Shown here piece by piece: positions 7,739 through 16,413 of a stretch of 64,000 nt of DNA. The translations under genes were made by a program, and so were the position numbers. The stretch's first letter is position 1. Every line of letters starts with the position of its first letter. Below the pieces are notes generated by a model. The model made no database searches and was not told the DNA's origin. It saw only the letters and a program-made list of their open reading frames with translations. The stretch is from contig NZ_JACYTP010000002.1 of NCBI RefSeq assembly GCF_014841115.1, forward strand, positions 496,001 to 560,000, written 5' to 3'. Source of the DNA: Photobacterium arenosum. GTDB taxonomy: Bacteria; Pseudomonadota; Gammaproteobacteria; Enterobacterales; Vibrionaceae.

Positions 7739-9925
7739 ATGGATTTGTCCGCTCAGGAAAAACGTTGGTTACCCGTTTGGGGGCGTTCGGGAAAACTGGC
7801 AATGCGACGGGCTTGCTGGCTCAACCGCAAGCGACAGGATGATTTGCAACAAACCTTTACCAGTGTGGCACTGACACGGGTGAGAATTTTAGAAACCTGG
7901 GTGGAGAACCAATGGCTGTTCTTACAGGATGCGGCCTTGTATCTGGCCACCAAACCCGAGGATGAACGCGATGACGCGTTGCGCAGGCTTAAAGGACGGG
8001 CGGCGCACTTTTCTGAGTTGTTTATCACTGACAGTCATGGCCTTGTCAGCACCTCGACCCATCAGGGCCACAAAGGGCAAACACTGGTGGCGCAGAAGGC
8101 GCTGCAGAACGGGCTCAGGGCGCGTTTTCTGCATGGCCCTTATGTTGATCCAGTGACAGAGCGGCTGGGTCGCACCACCTCTTCTTTTCATGACGCAGTG
8201 ACCCTGATGTTCTATCAGCCGGTAACTGTCACGCTGGCAGACGGTACCACACAGGTTCAGGGGTGCTTGTGTGCCAGGCTGCCTAATGATGTCATCAGTG
8301 ATTTAATTCAGCGCGAAGCCGGACACATCTATCCTGAATCGGGCGATAACTATATTTTCATGGTGGAGTCTGCGTTTGATCCGCAACTGCTGCCGGGTAC
8401 GGCGCTGTCACGCTCACGTTTTGAAGACGATACCTTCTCCCACGGCGAAAACCTGAAATCCGGTATTCATACCCAGTACGGTACGGTCAGGGTAAACCGG
8501 CATACTGAGTTTGAGATCCGCTTTACCGATCCGGCCACCGGAGATCTGCATCCGGGGGTCAGGGAGACAATCCGGCACGGACAAAATCTGTTCGTGTCCT
8601 ATCCCGGCTATTCAGACTATCGCCACATTCCAGTGATTGGCAAAGGGGTGACTTTTCAACTGCCGGGCTCGCCGGATCGCTGGGGCATGATGTGTGAAGC
8701 CGATCTGGAGGAAGTGTATCGTCACCGATCTTTGCATTACCGGCTCAGCAACACCTTTTTCATGTGCAGCGCGGCCGCGATTTTCTTCCCTATGCTGATG
8801 AGCGTGACTCAGGGGCTGGGTCCCTTGGCCCAGGCGGGCCTGGGAATACTGACCGCTTTGCTGAGCTTAATGGTGTTTCGTTTAACGGCTTCTGGCCCGC
8901 TGGTGAAGCAGATGCAGGAAATGACCTCAGTAATTCAGGCGCTTGCGGAAGGCGACGGAAATCTTCAGCAGCGATTGAATGCCGAACGCTTTAAACCCGA
9001 TGAAACCGGTGAGATGGGGCGCTGGATCAACAGTTTCATCGACAATCTGGATGGGGTGATCAGTGAAATGATACACGCGGCGAACGAAGTCCGGGAAGTC
9101 AGTGAGTCCATGCTTCGCCGTTGTGAGCGGATGGACGGCGCAGCGAATGACACCTCAAGCGCGATTGCAGCGATGCTGAATCTTGCCGGTAGCCAGCAGA
9201 GCGATATCAGCTCTGCATCTGTGTCGGCGCATCAGATGCAGGATGTCATGCACCTGGTGGTGGTGGAAGCAGAGCAGGAGTACCAGCAGGCGTTAGCCAA
9301 TACCAACAATATCAAAGGTGTTGTCGAGCGTTCAGCACAGAGTGTGAATGGGGTAAACAACGAAATGAGTCAGATTGGCGATATCGTAAAGCTGATCACC
9401 GACATCACGGCGCAGACCAATCTGCTGGCTCTGAATGCGGCGATTGAAGCGGCAAGGGCCGGCGATCATGGCCGCGGCTTCTCTGTGGTGGCGGATGAAG
9501 TGCGCCAGCTGGCAAGCCGCACGTCAGAGGCGGCCAACCATATTGGTTCGTTAATGGAGAAACTGCGTCTTGAATCGGCTGTGGCCGTGCAATCGATGGA
9601 GCAGGGTATCCGGGATGTGGAGCAGAGCACAGTCGTGATTGATGCCGGAGAGCGTAACCAGCAGATGCGGCAGGCGGTTGAAGCCATGTTTGAGGTGATC
9701 AATCAGCTGGCAGGCAACAGCGAGCGTCATCACGACACAGCGCAGGCCGCTCAGCATTCCACTGAGCTGCTGACCCGCTCATCACAACAGCTCAGTCGCC
9801 GCACTGTGCTGGTTCAGAATGCCATTTCCCGGTTGCGCCAGATGGCGGACAGGTTCGAAGTCAGTTCAGGCTCTGATGTCAGTCATGTGCCTGATCGGTT
9901 GCCGGGTCACAGAACAAATGGGTGA
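7739..9925 (+). CDS. methyl-accepting chemotaxis protein lacking an N-terminal membrane anchor
   Basis: A 728-residue receptor. Residues 1-338 hold a Cache-like sensor ([13 protein letters not shown] near 95) but begin with a charged, non-hydrophobic stretch. The only membrane segments are a pair at about 339-356 and 366-382 with a short loop, followed by HAMP (about 383-445) and the signalling hairpin with its conserved tip ([20 protein letters not shown], about 555-575). As read, sensor and signalling domains would both be cytoplasmic, with a membrane hairpin between them. The start is the ATG at 7739 behind AGGGAG; an ATG at 7721 adds only six residues. The sigma-54 promoter at 7651-7666 drives it. 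Confidence 0.85.
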   Translation: MDLSAQEKRWLPVWGRSGKLAMRRACWLNRKRQDDLQQTFTSVALTRVRILETWVENQWLFLQDAALYLATKPEDERDDALRRLKGRAAHFSELFITDSHGLVSTSTHQGHKGQTLVAQKALQNGLRARFLHGPYVDPVTERLGRTTSSFHDAVTLMFYQPVTVTLADGTTQVQGCLCARLPNDVISDLIQREAGHIYPESGDNYIFMVESAFDPQLLPGTALSRSRFEDDTFSHGENLKSGIHTQYGTVRVNRHTEFEIRFTDPATGDLHPGVRETIRHGQNLFVSYPGYSDYRHIPVIGKGVTFQLPGSPDRWGMMCEADLEEVYRHRSLHYRLSNTFFMCSAAAIFFPMLMSVTQGLGPLAQAGLGILTALLSLMVFRLTASGPLVKQMQEMTSVIQALAEGDGNLQQRLNAERFKPDETGEMGRWINSFIDNLDGVISEMIHAANEVREVSESMLRRCERMDGAANDTSSAIAAMLNLAGSQQSDISSASVSAHQMQDVMHLVVVEAEQEYQQALANTNNIKGVVERSAQSVNGVNNEMSQIGDIVKLITDITAQTNLLALNAAIEAARAGDHGRGFSVVADEVRQLASRTSEAANHIGSLMEKLRLESAVAVQSMEQGIRDVEQSTVVIDAGERNQQMRQAVEAMFEVINQLAGNSERHHDTAQAAQHSTELLTRSSQQLSRRTVLVQNAISRLRQMADRFEVSSGSDVSHVPDRLPGHRTNG

Positions 9926-10002
9926 ATGGCGGTGAATCTTTGACAAACTCGTTATAATTTAATCAGGTAGGATGATGACATGAACGAGTGCTAAGGATTC
10001 GC

Positions 10003-10743
10003 ATGAAACTGAACTGTGATATGGGTGAAAGTTACGGAAGCTGGCAAATGGGCGATGACAAGGCGGTCATGCCCTGGGTGGATATGGCAAACATTGCCTG
10101 CGGCTTCCACGCTTCTGATCCGGATATTATGTCTGACACCGTGGCCTGTGCGGTGGAACATCAGGTGACGGTAGGTGCGCACCCCGGTTACGACGATAAA
10201 CCGGGTTTTGGCCGGCGCAGTATTCCGCACAGCCCGGCGGCCATCACTCACCTGGTGGCCTACCAGACCGGCGCCCTTGACGCTGTTTGCCAGTTGCATG
10301 GCAGCAGCGTGTCTTATGTCAAACCGCATGGCGCGCTTTATCACGACATGATGGCCAAACCTGAGGTGCTGAACGCCATTTTGCAGGCGCTCGCTGCCAT
10401 GAACCGCCAGCGGTCATCACCGCTGAGCCTGATGGTGCTGGCCAGGGCTGATAACAGCGAGACAAAAACTGCCGCGCAGGCATTCGGTGTGCCCTTGCTG
10501 TTCGAAGCCTTTGCCGACCGGGCATACGATGAAGCAGGCAATCTGGTCGCGCGCAGCCAGCCGGGGGCCGTGCATCATGACCCGGCCAGAATTCAGCAGC
10601 AGGCCATGGAGCTGGCTTCAGGCACAGTGACCACACACAGCGGGACGATTCTTGCTCTGCATGCCGATACCCTGTGCGTACACGGGGATAACCCGGAATC
10701 AATTGCTACCATCGCTGATATCAGAAAGGCGATGGCGTTATGA
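10003..10743 (+). CDS. pxpA: 5-oxoprolinase subunit PxpA
   Basis: A 246-residue LamB/YcsF family protein (E. coli PxpA has 244). It opens with the family signature LNCDMGES and holds NIACGFHASDP and VGAHPGYDD blocks that line the active site. With PxpB and PxpC it hydrolyses 5-oxoproline to glutamate using ATP in the cytoplasm. AAGGA lies five bases before the ATG. Its stop overlaps the pxpB start by four bases, so the three subunits are translationally coupled. Confidence 0.92.
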   Translation: MKLNCDMGESYGSWQMGDDKAVMPWVDMANIACGFHASDPDIMSDTVACAVEHQVTVGAHPGYDDKPGFGRRSIPHSPAAITHLVAYQTGALDAVCQLHGSSVSYVKPHGALYHDMMAKPEVLNAILQALAAMNRQRSSPLSLMVLARADNSETKTAAQAFGVPLLFEAFADRAYDEAGNLVARSQPGAVHHDPARIQQQAMELASGTVTTHSGTILALHADTLCVHGDNPESIATIADIRKAMAL

Positions 10744-11438
10744 TTCGTTTTGATTCAGTGTCCGAAACCTGCCTCATGGTCCATCTGGCTGATGAGATAG
10801 ATCTGAGCCTTACCCCTTTGATAGGAAGGCTGGTCAGCCAGATCCAGGCTGATTTTCCGCACCAGCTGATTGAAATTGTGCCTTCTTACACCTCTATCCT
10901 GATTCATTTTCACCCGGATCAGATTACCGAGCGGTTGCTCAGAGAGCGTATCAGCCTCTGCCACAGCCAGTGGCAGGATACACCTGTGTCGGCTGTGGGG
11001 AAGGTGATCGAACTGCCGGTTTATTATCATCCCGATGTCGGGCCGGATCTCATTCCTCTGGCAGAAGCCAAGGGGCTGAGTGTGGAGCAGGTGATTGCGC
11101 TGCACAGCCAGCCAATCTACACCGTGTGTGCTATCGGTTTTGCGCCGGGATTTGCGTTTCTGGCCAGTGTTGATGAAGCCATTGCTATGCCGCGTCATGC
11201 CGAACCCAGATTAAGCCTTGCGCCGGGCAGTGTCGGGATAGCCGATCGTCAGACGGCCGTTTATCCGGCGCAGTCACCCGGCGGCTGGCAAATCATTGGT
11301 AACTGCCCCAAGTCATTATTCAACCCTGAACGGGAGCCGATGACGCCTTTCACTGTCGGGGATCAGGTACGCTTTCAGCCCGTCGATCGCTCAACCTTTA
11401 AGTCGCTGGGAGGTGAAATATGGCCACACTGGAAGTAA
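10740..11438 (+). CDS. pxpB: 5-oxoprolinase subunit PxpB
   Basis: A 232-residue member of the carboxyltransferase C/D (KipI, allophanate hydrolase subunit 1) family. The blocks GFAPGFAFL and SVGIADRQTAVYP, followed by SPGGWQIIG, are diagnostic. It forms the ATP-dependent 5-oxoprolinase with PxpC and PxpA. The ATGA overlap with pxpA and the 19-base overlap with pxpC show a tight operon. Confidence 0.92.
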   Translation: MIRFDSVSETCLMVHLADEIDLSLTPLIGRLVSQIQADFPHQLIEIVPSYTSILIHFHPDQITERLLRERISLCHSQWQDTPVSAVGKVIELPVYYHPDVGPDLIPLAEAKGLSVEQVIALHSQPIYTVCAIGFAPGFAFLASVDEAIAMPRHAEPRLSLAPGSVGIADRQTAVYPAQSPGGWQIIGNCPKSLFNPEREPMTPFTVGDQVRFQPVDRSTFKSLGGEIWPHWK

Positions 11439-12346
11439 TACGGCCAGGTACGCTGACACTGGTTCAGGATACGGGACGTCTGGGCGTTGCCAGTCATGGC
11501 CTGAGCCAGGGAGGTGCCGCCGATATGCATGCCTACTGCTGGGCCAATTACTTGCTGGGTAATCCGATGGATTGTGCGCAGCTGGAGATCACTCTGGGTC
11601 AGGCCAGCTTTAAGGCCCATGCCGATATTGAATGCGCCCTGACGGGGGCGGACATGCAGGCCAGTCTGGATGGTGAACCGGTTTATACCTGGAAGACTTT
11701 TATGATGCGAAAAGGGCAGACGCTGCAGCTTGGTTATGCCCGATCAGGGCTGCGTGCGTATCTGGCTGTTCAAGGAGGCATTCACACGCCAAGCGTGCTC
11801 GGCAGCCGCTCAACTGTTGTGCGTAATCAGATAGGCGGCGTGGAAGGGCGTCCGCTACAAAAAGGTGACAAGCTACCGATTCAGGCCAGCTTAGTGCGCC
11901 ACAGTCCGCGCTATGTACCGCCTCGTTTCATTCCCGATTATGACAAGCCGATTGAACTTCATCTGCTGGCTTCGTCTCAGTGGGATTATTTCTCACCCGA
12001 GGCCCGGAACCAGTTTTTCGATAACCATTACCACGTGAAGCCCGAGAGCGACCGGATGGGATGCCGTCTGGAAGGCAATGCCATACTCGGTGGCCCGCCG
12101 GGTATTGTTTCGGAAGGCATTGCGCTGGGGGCGGTGCAGATCCCGCCCAATGGTCAGCCGATTGTGCTGCTCAACGACCGGCAGACGTTAGGCGGTTACC
12201 CTAAGCTTGGCTGTGTTGCCAGGATCGATCTTTCTCGTCTGGCACAGGCGCGTCCCGGAAAAGACATCCGATTTATTCGTGGCGATTTGGTATCATTGCG
12301 AAAAGCCTGGCAGCGCTTCTCACACTTTTTCGGGTTGCCATATTAG
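11420..12346 (+). CDS. pxpC: 5-oxoprolinase subunit PxpC
   Basis: A 308-residue carboxyltransferase A/B (KipA, allophanate hydrolase subunit 2) protein, normal in length. It begins with LEVIRPGTLTLVQDTGR and contains GLSQGGAAD, the YLAVQGGI block and the final DRQTLGGYPKLG motif. It completes the 5-oxoprolinase. A perfect hairpin (GGGTTGCC 12332-12339 with GGCAACCC 12346-12353) encloses its stop codon but has no T tract, so transcription probably continues into the next gene. Confidence 0.92.
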   Translation: MATLEVIRPGTLTLVQDTGRLGVASHGLSQGGAADMHAYCWANYLLGNPMDCAQLEITLGQASFKAHADIECALTGADMQASLDGEPVYTWKTFMMRKGQTLQLGYARSGLRAYLAVQGGIHTPSVLGSRSTVVRNQIGGVEGRPLQKGDKLPIQASLVRHSPRYVPPRFIPDYDKPIELHLLASSQWDYFSPEARNQFFDNHYHVKPESDRMGCRLEGNAILGGPPGIVSEGIALGAVQIPPNGQPIVLLNDRQTLGGYPKLGCVARIDLSRLAQARPGKDIRFIRGDLVSLRKAWQRFSHFFGLPY

Positions 12347-12353
12347 GCAACCC
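12332..12353 (+). other. hairpin over the pxpC stop codon
   Basis: An 8-bp perfect stem with a six-base loop that includes the TAG. Without a T run it looks like an mRNA processing or stability element rather than a terminator. Confidence 0.5.
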
Positions 12354-12398
12354 AGACTGGCCAGGTCGTTAATCCGGTGAATTTCGAGGGAGGAAACC

Positions 12399-12959
12399 AT
12401 GTTTATCTTCGGCTACGGTAGCTTAATCAATCGCGCGTCTCGCCAGCTGACCGGGCAGACAGGACAGGCTGTCCCGGCTGTGGTAGAGGGCTTGCAGCGC
12501 CATTGGGGCAAAGTCGATGGCAGTTATGCCATCTCGCCTTTGGTCGCGTCGCTGGGCGAAGGCCGATGTAACGGCGTGCTGCTGAAAGTGGAAGATAACA
12601 CACTGGCGCATTTCGACCGCCGGGAGCGGGGTTATTCTCGTGTGGAAGTGGATCCGTCACTGATCACTCACAATGGCATTCTGCAATTTGATGCGCCTGT
12701 CTGGGTGTATGTGAAAGCCAATCCAGCGCCTCCCTGTGCGAATCAACCTATTATGCAGACCTATGTCGACACAGTGCTGGCGGGGTGCCTGAGCATTTCC
12801 GATGCGTTCGCAAAGACGTTTATTGAAACCACGTTCGGCTGGCATCATCCGCTGGAAAACGACCGTGAATCGCCGAAATACGGCAATCTGGCCGGGGTGG
12901 AAGATGTGCATATTCCCGTGATTGACCGTTTGATCTCTCCGGCGCGGATTCATGGCTAA
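12399..12959 (+). CDS. gamma-glutamylcyclotransferase-like protein (ChaC/GGCT fold)
   Basis: A 186-residue protein opening with MFIFGYGSL, the substrate-binding motif of the GGCT/ChaC fold. The later block DRRERGYSRVEV corresponds to the ChaC region (LDxRE-GY) that supplies the catalytic glutamate. Such enzymes release 5-oxoproline from gamma-glutamyl peptides or glutathione. Its place right after 5-oxoprolinase genes fits a pathway from gamma-glutamyl compounds through 5-oxoproline to glutamate. Activity is inferred, not shown. A strong GAGGGAGG ribosome site precedes the ATG. Confidence 0.75.
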   Translation: MFIFGYGSLINRASRQLTGQTGQAVPAVVEGLQRHWGKVDGSYAISPLVASLGEGRCNGVLLKVEDNTLAHFDRRERGYSRVEVDPSLITHNGILQFDAPVWVYVKANPAPPCANQPIMQTYVDTVLAGCLSISDAFAKTFIETTFGWHHPLENDRESPKYGNLAGVEDVHIPVIDRLISPARIHG

Positions 12960-13203
12960 GCCCAGTAAGAAAGGGCCGGACACCACAGTTGAGATTTTCT
13001 GCAGCCAGTGCCGTACGCGTCTGTTTAAGTACCGCAAAGGGGGAAAGGGGGCACTGGTGAAGTGTTTCAAAGAAAGAATCGTGAAAGATTATACGCTTTT
13101 ACCCTGCCAGTGCCCGAATTGTGAGCAAGTGTTTGCCCGCGATACCCTGATACGTGGCACGCCTGCCTTTAAAATGATTGGCGGTAAAGCGTTCCAGAAA
13201 TAG
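12952..13203 (+). CDS. 83-residue zinc-ribbon protein
   Basis: A basic protein with two metal-binding pairs, CSQC (17-20) and CPNC (54-57), which together can hold one zinc ion. Its ATG lies inside the end of the preceding GGCT-like gene (eight-base overlap), so the two are co-translated. Many lysines at the N terminus suggest nucleic-acid binding, but I do not recognise a characterised homologue. The stop codon is part of the bidirectional terminator that follows. Confidence 0.75.
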   Translation: MAKPSKKGPDTTVEIFCSQCRTRLFKYRKGGKGALVKCFKERIVKDYTLLPCQCPNCEQVFARDTLIRGTPAFKMIGGKAFQK

Positions 13204-13223
13204 CCGCGGCACGCCGGCTATTT
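13198..13223. terminator. bidirectional terminator containing both stop codons
   Basis: AAATAGCCG (13198-13206) pairs with CGGCTATTT (13215-13223) around eight bases. The TAG of the zinc-ribbon gene and the TAG of the opposing DUF3108 gene both lie in the stem. Confidence 0.7.
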
Positions 13224-14000
13224 CTGATCAGTGACTGTGTTGACTGTCATCTCATCAAGATTGTTGCTGAAATAACTTTGCGGGCAGACTTCCCGTTTCG
13301 TGCGCAGTATGGCTTTTAAATCGAGAATTTTGCGCTTATAAGTGCCGCGAACCAGTTGATAGTCCAGCTCGGGTGAGAACCAGAATTTGACTTCCCGGTC
13401 GGGCTTTTTGATTTGCTCAACCCGTATGGTCTCGACACTGCCGTAATTGGTTTGCAGTTTTTCTTTACCTGCGACTCTGAAAAAGTAGTGATTCACCTCG
13501 TCTGACTCCTGCATCTTGAAATCAAAAGTCTGTTTGCCCTGAATCAGGTTCAGCCGCATCTGGCTGGCAACGGCTTCTATATCCAGCAACGGCAGGTCAT
13601 TACTGTTAAAGCTGAGTTTCTCACCATCAGTGATAATGTCTGAGCGGGTGCCATCCTGATTGAAGCTGCCGCGTGTCTCGCCATCAAGTAATCCTGTGAT
13701 ATTCCTATGAAAAGATTGTGTGAGAAACGAGTTTTTAACGTCGGACCAGACTACACGGGTTTGCTGCTGGTAATGGGTTTTCGCCACTATGGCTGACAGA
13801 CGGCTGGTGGACTGGATATCAACGCGTTGATTGTCCTGCCAGCTTAACTTGCGCTCGAAATAACCGATTTTATGGCTACCGTAGAAGAGATCGTAGGTCA
13901 GCGTTTTCACGCACTGATGCCACTCAACGGGCGGGGAAGCCATAAGGTTAGAAGATGCCAGGCAAAGCGGCAGCAATGCAGACAGAGTAAGTCTTTTCAC
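13218..14000 (-). CDS. DUF3108 domain protein, exported
   Basis: A 260-residue protein with a cleavable signal peptide (cleavage probably near LMASP, residue 22). The mature part shows the DUF3108 pattern: an opening YDLFYGSHKIGYFERKL strand set, then a beta-rich domain ending near KREVCPQS. Members are periplasmic proteins of unknown function, probably lipocalin-like barrels. It is convergent with the pxp operon and is transcribed alone from the 14.0-14.5 kb spacer. Confidence 0.72.
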   Translation of the reverse strand: MKRLTLSALLPLCLASSNLMASPPVEWHQCVKTLTYDLFYGSHKIGYFERKLSWQDNQRVDIQSTSRLSAIVAKTHYQQQTRVVWSDVKNSFLTQSFHRNITGLLDGETRGSFNQDGTRSDIITDGEKLSFNSNDLPLLDIEAVASQMRLNLIQGKQTFDFKMQESDEVNHYFFRVAGKEKLQTNYGSVETIRVEQIKKPDREVKFWFSPELDYQLVRGTYKRKILDLKAILRTKREVCPQSYFSNNLDEMTVNTVTDQK

Positions 14001-14476
14001 GAAACCTCCCCAGTGGTACCTAGCCCAATAATAAGGCCTATTTAAGCGTAACCAATATGTCTGGTTATGTTAATTGAACTGTGCAAGCAATCCACAGATG
14101 AGACACTTATTTTTAGCCGTTGCGCCGGTGACTGCTACCGGTGTGTGGTATGTGGCTGGTTTTCCGGTAAAGCATGCCTGATAAAGTGTCTTCGCAGCAT
14201 ATCTGATTTATGAAGTTTTTATGTCATTTCTCAGTCAGTAAATTCAGTGGCTTAGCGTAAATGTTAAGTGTAGCTGGTAAGATCACAACCGGTATGGCTG
14301 CATAATTGGTTGATCTCTGGTGAGTCATTTCGCCTGCCTTAGCAAAGCAATGTGACATCCTGGTGTCGGAAATTTGACGCTTTTAGGATGGGAACCTATG
14401 TTTTATGGGCCCTTGAGGTACAAAGCTTGTAAAAAGTGAGCATTGTTAAGGTTCAACCCATGAGCAGGAGGACAGG
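14001..14476. other. intergenic region, 476 bases
   Basis: A divergent spacer between the DUF3108 gene and a small gene. It contains a long-range inverted repeat, AGACACTT (14101-14108) with AAGTGTCT (14184-14191), flanking a GC-rich stretch with repeated CCGGTG elements. I cannot assign a promoter or RNA gene with confidence. Confidence 0.3.
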
Positions 14477-14695
14477 ATGAAAAAGGCAAATGGTGTCTAT
14501 CGGCTGCAAATAATAAAGGAGGTCGCGATAAGAAAGCAGCTTGAAGGCAGCAGTGATCCAATGGCAAACCATATCCACCAGTTACTGGAATCCAGGTCGG
14601 CGGATCCCCATAGCGAAGAGACGCAATTGTTCAGTGGTAATCATTATGATGATCAGGCGGGTGGCTGGGTCAGTAATTTCTGGAACGCCAAGTAA
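14477..14695 (+). CDS. 72-residue protein of unknown function
   Basis: A small hydrophilic protein starting MKKANGVYRLQIIKE and ending with an aromatic tail, GGWVSNFWNAK. The AGGAGG ribosome site (14466-14471) seven bases before the ATG is close to ideal and is the main reason to believe the gene. Two hairpins follow at 14720-14770. No signal peptide or membrane helix is seen, and I do not recognise the family. Confidence 0.6.
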   Translation: MKKANGVYRLQIIKEVAIRKQLEGSSDPMANHIHQLLESRSADPHSEETQLFSGNHYDDQAGGWVSNFWNAK

Positions 14696-14719
14696 CCGGA
14701 ATGAATGAGTGACGAGACC

Positions 14720-14770
14720 GGGTCAGGCCTGCTGGGATCTGACCCTTGTCGGCTCCGGGATCGACCCGGA
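14720..14770 (+). terminator. two consecutive hairpins after the small gene
   Basis: GGGTCAG (14720-14726) pairs with CTGACCC (14739-14745), and TCCGGG (14754-14759) with CCCGGA (14765-14770). T runs are weak, so termination efficiency is uncertain. Confidence 0.4.
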
Positions 14771-14868
14771 GGTAACTACCTATAATATTTCTCATTGATA
14801 GCCTGGTTCTGGCATCAAAGCCTTATCTGCGGTACATTTCCCGGTCTCACTTTATTCTGAATCAGATA

Positions 14869-15345
14869 ATGCATTACATCGACATTAACACTTATTCCCG
14901 TAAATGGATTTTCACTCATGCTTCTATGCCAGTTCCGGCTGAGGATCTGGTACAGATTAAGCCTTTGTCCCAGGCCAGATCGGCCACATTATGGCGCGAG
15001 CATATCAGCAGCCAGAGCCCGGACTCGGATCACTTCGGCAAGGGTGACTGGGCCGGCGAGGATAAAAACTGGACAGAGACTGTCGAGTGGCAGGCAGCGT
15101 GGGATGACGATGAACCGGCATTACCTGAGGTATTAGCAGACTTCCTTGATTGGGAAGACAACACCCCCGTCTATTTTTGTTATGAAAAATATAACCTGAT
15201 TGAGACAAGCTGGGGGGTGTTTAAGCGTAACTGGAAAAACTTCCTGTTTTTTGATGATGGCCCCTTACTGATCGCCAGAAAGAAAACCCAGGCAGTGTGG
15301 TTCCATTCAAACGGCACCTGCAAGATAGGTCACAGAAGCGCTTAA
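14869..15345 (+). CDS. DUF2947-like protein
   Basis: A 158-residue soluble protein, acidic in the middle (WDDDEP, DFLDWEDNTP) and aromatic in its second half (VYFCYEKYNLIETSWGVFKRNW). The opening residues with RKWIFTHASMPVP match my memory of DUF2947, a family found mainly in Vibrionaceae. No signal peptide or catalytic motif is visible and the function is unknown. The ribosome site is weak. A 21-residue internal run of paired tryptophans suggests a small globular fold. Confidence 0.65.
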   Translation: MHYIDINTYSRKWIFTHASMPVPAEDLVQIKPLSQARSATLWREHISSQSPDSDHFGKGDWAGEDKNWTETVEWQAAWDDDEPALPEVLADFLDWEDNTPVYFCYEKYNLIETSWGVFKRNWKNFLFFDDGPLLIARKKTQAVWFHSNGTCKIGHRSA

Positions 15346-15417
15346 ATAACAACGCACAGTTAGCAACACCTGACGATGAGTCACACATAATCGAAGAAGG
15401 GGCGGGCTGTATCAGCG

Positions 15418-15447
15418 GAGCAGGCAGTAAACACTTTCGGCCTGCTC
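15418..15447. terminator. hairpin between DUF2947-like gene and pirin gene
   Basis: GAGCAGGC (15418-15425) pairs with GCCTGCTC (15440-15447). It overlaps the pirin stop codon and sits between convergent genes; no T tract is present. Confidence 0.4.
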
Positions 15448-16291
15448 AGGAACTGATTTCAGAGCCGACTTTACCGCCCATCAGTTTGGCGATCTTGTCA
15501 CAGGCCAGATGCATATTTTCCTGGTTGGAATGCACCGAAGCCCCGGAGCTGAGCAAAGGTTGTTTGAGCGGCTGGCCTAACACCAGAAATAAGCGGGCTC
15601 CTTTCTGGCTGGTTTTGATATGTATGGGTAAAGCGGACGGTTTCAGTATTCCCATTTGCTGCGGATAAAGCTGGTTTGCCCCTATGTATACCGATCCTGA
15701 GCGCAGATAGACAAAACCAACGACCAACTTTTCATCCGGCTCCCAGTACCAGCCACCGTAAGGCGAAATCATAATATCCAGGTAAGTCACAGGTATGCTG
15801 GAAGCTATGGGGCTGATGGCCTCTTTGTACTGGCCGATCAGCACCTTGGTTGTTGCATCCGTTTCTTCGACCAGTGGCAGATTCTGGGTGCAAGCATACT
15901 GGCTGGAGGCATCGGCCATTTCCTGCTCCCCGGCTGGTAAGGCAGTCCAGAGTGCGAAGGATTCAGCACGGCCGCCGAGAGGCTGCATGGTATCTTTGTG
16001 AACGACACCGTTACCGGATGTCATGATTTGAAGATCGCCTGTTTGCATTGTCACAGTGCAGCCGCAGGAATCGATATGATGCAGGGTGCCCGTTACCGGG
16101 TAACTGAACGCTTCAATGCCGGAATGGCCATGATAGTCGAGCCCGGTTTCCTGCTTGATGCCATTGGCGTCAAAATGATCCCAGAGCACGAAAGGGTTAA
16201 GTTCAGCAAGATTATCGCGGTAAATGTAAGCAGTCATGGGCCCGGATTTCCGACCGTAGCGGACTTTATTGATTGTTCTCGTCGCTTGCAT
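15446..16291 (-). CDS. pirin family protein
   Basis: A 281-residue bicupin of the pirin family. Metal ligands correspond to H54, H56 and H98 in the N-terminal cupin; the fourth position, usually glutamate, is aspartate here (D100, in VVHKD). Bacterial pirins act as quercetin dioxygenases or regulators; no activity can be assigned. The ATG at 16291 behind GGGTGG is preferred over a GTG at 16300. A four-residue change in the first motif (YHGHSGIEAFSY) also departs from the usual pattern, so this belongs to a divergent subfamily. Confidence 0.8.
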   Translation of the reverse strand: MQATRTINKVRYGRKSGPMTAYIYRDNLAELNPFVLWDHFDANGIKQETGLDYHGHSGIEAFSYPVTGTLHHIDSCGCTVTMQTGDLQIMTSGNGVVHKDTMQPLGGRAESFALWTALPAGEQEMADASSQYACTQNLPLVEETDATTKVLIGQYKEAISPIASSIPVTYLDIMISPYGGWYWEPDEKLVVGFVYLRSGSVYIGANQLYPQQMGILKPSALPIHIKTSQKGARLFLVLGQPLKQPLLSSGASVHSNQENMHLACDKIAKLMGGKVGSEISS

Positions 16292-16413
16292 GATCGCCAC
16301 CCACTTTTCTGTACTTCTTGTGATTAGAGCTTAGCTTATACTCTCAGTAAACGACTATTTGAACCCTTTTGTTTTCTAAAAATTGACGTCATTTTTACCA
16401 TCCTTGATTCAGT

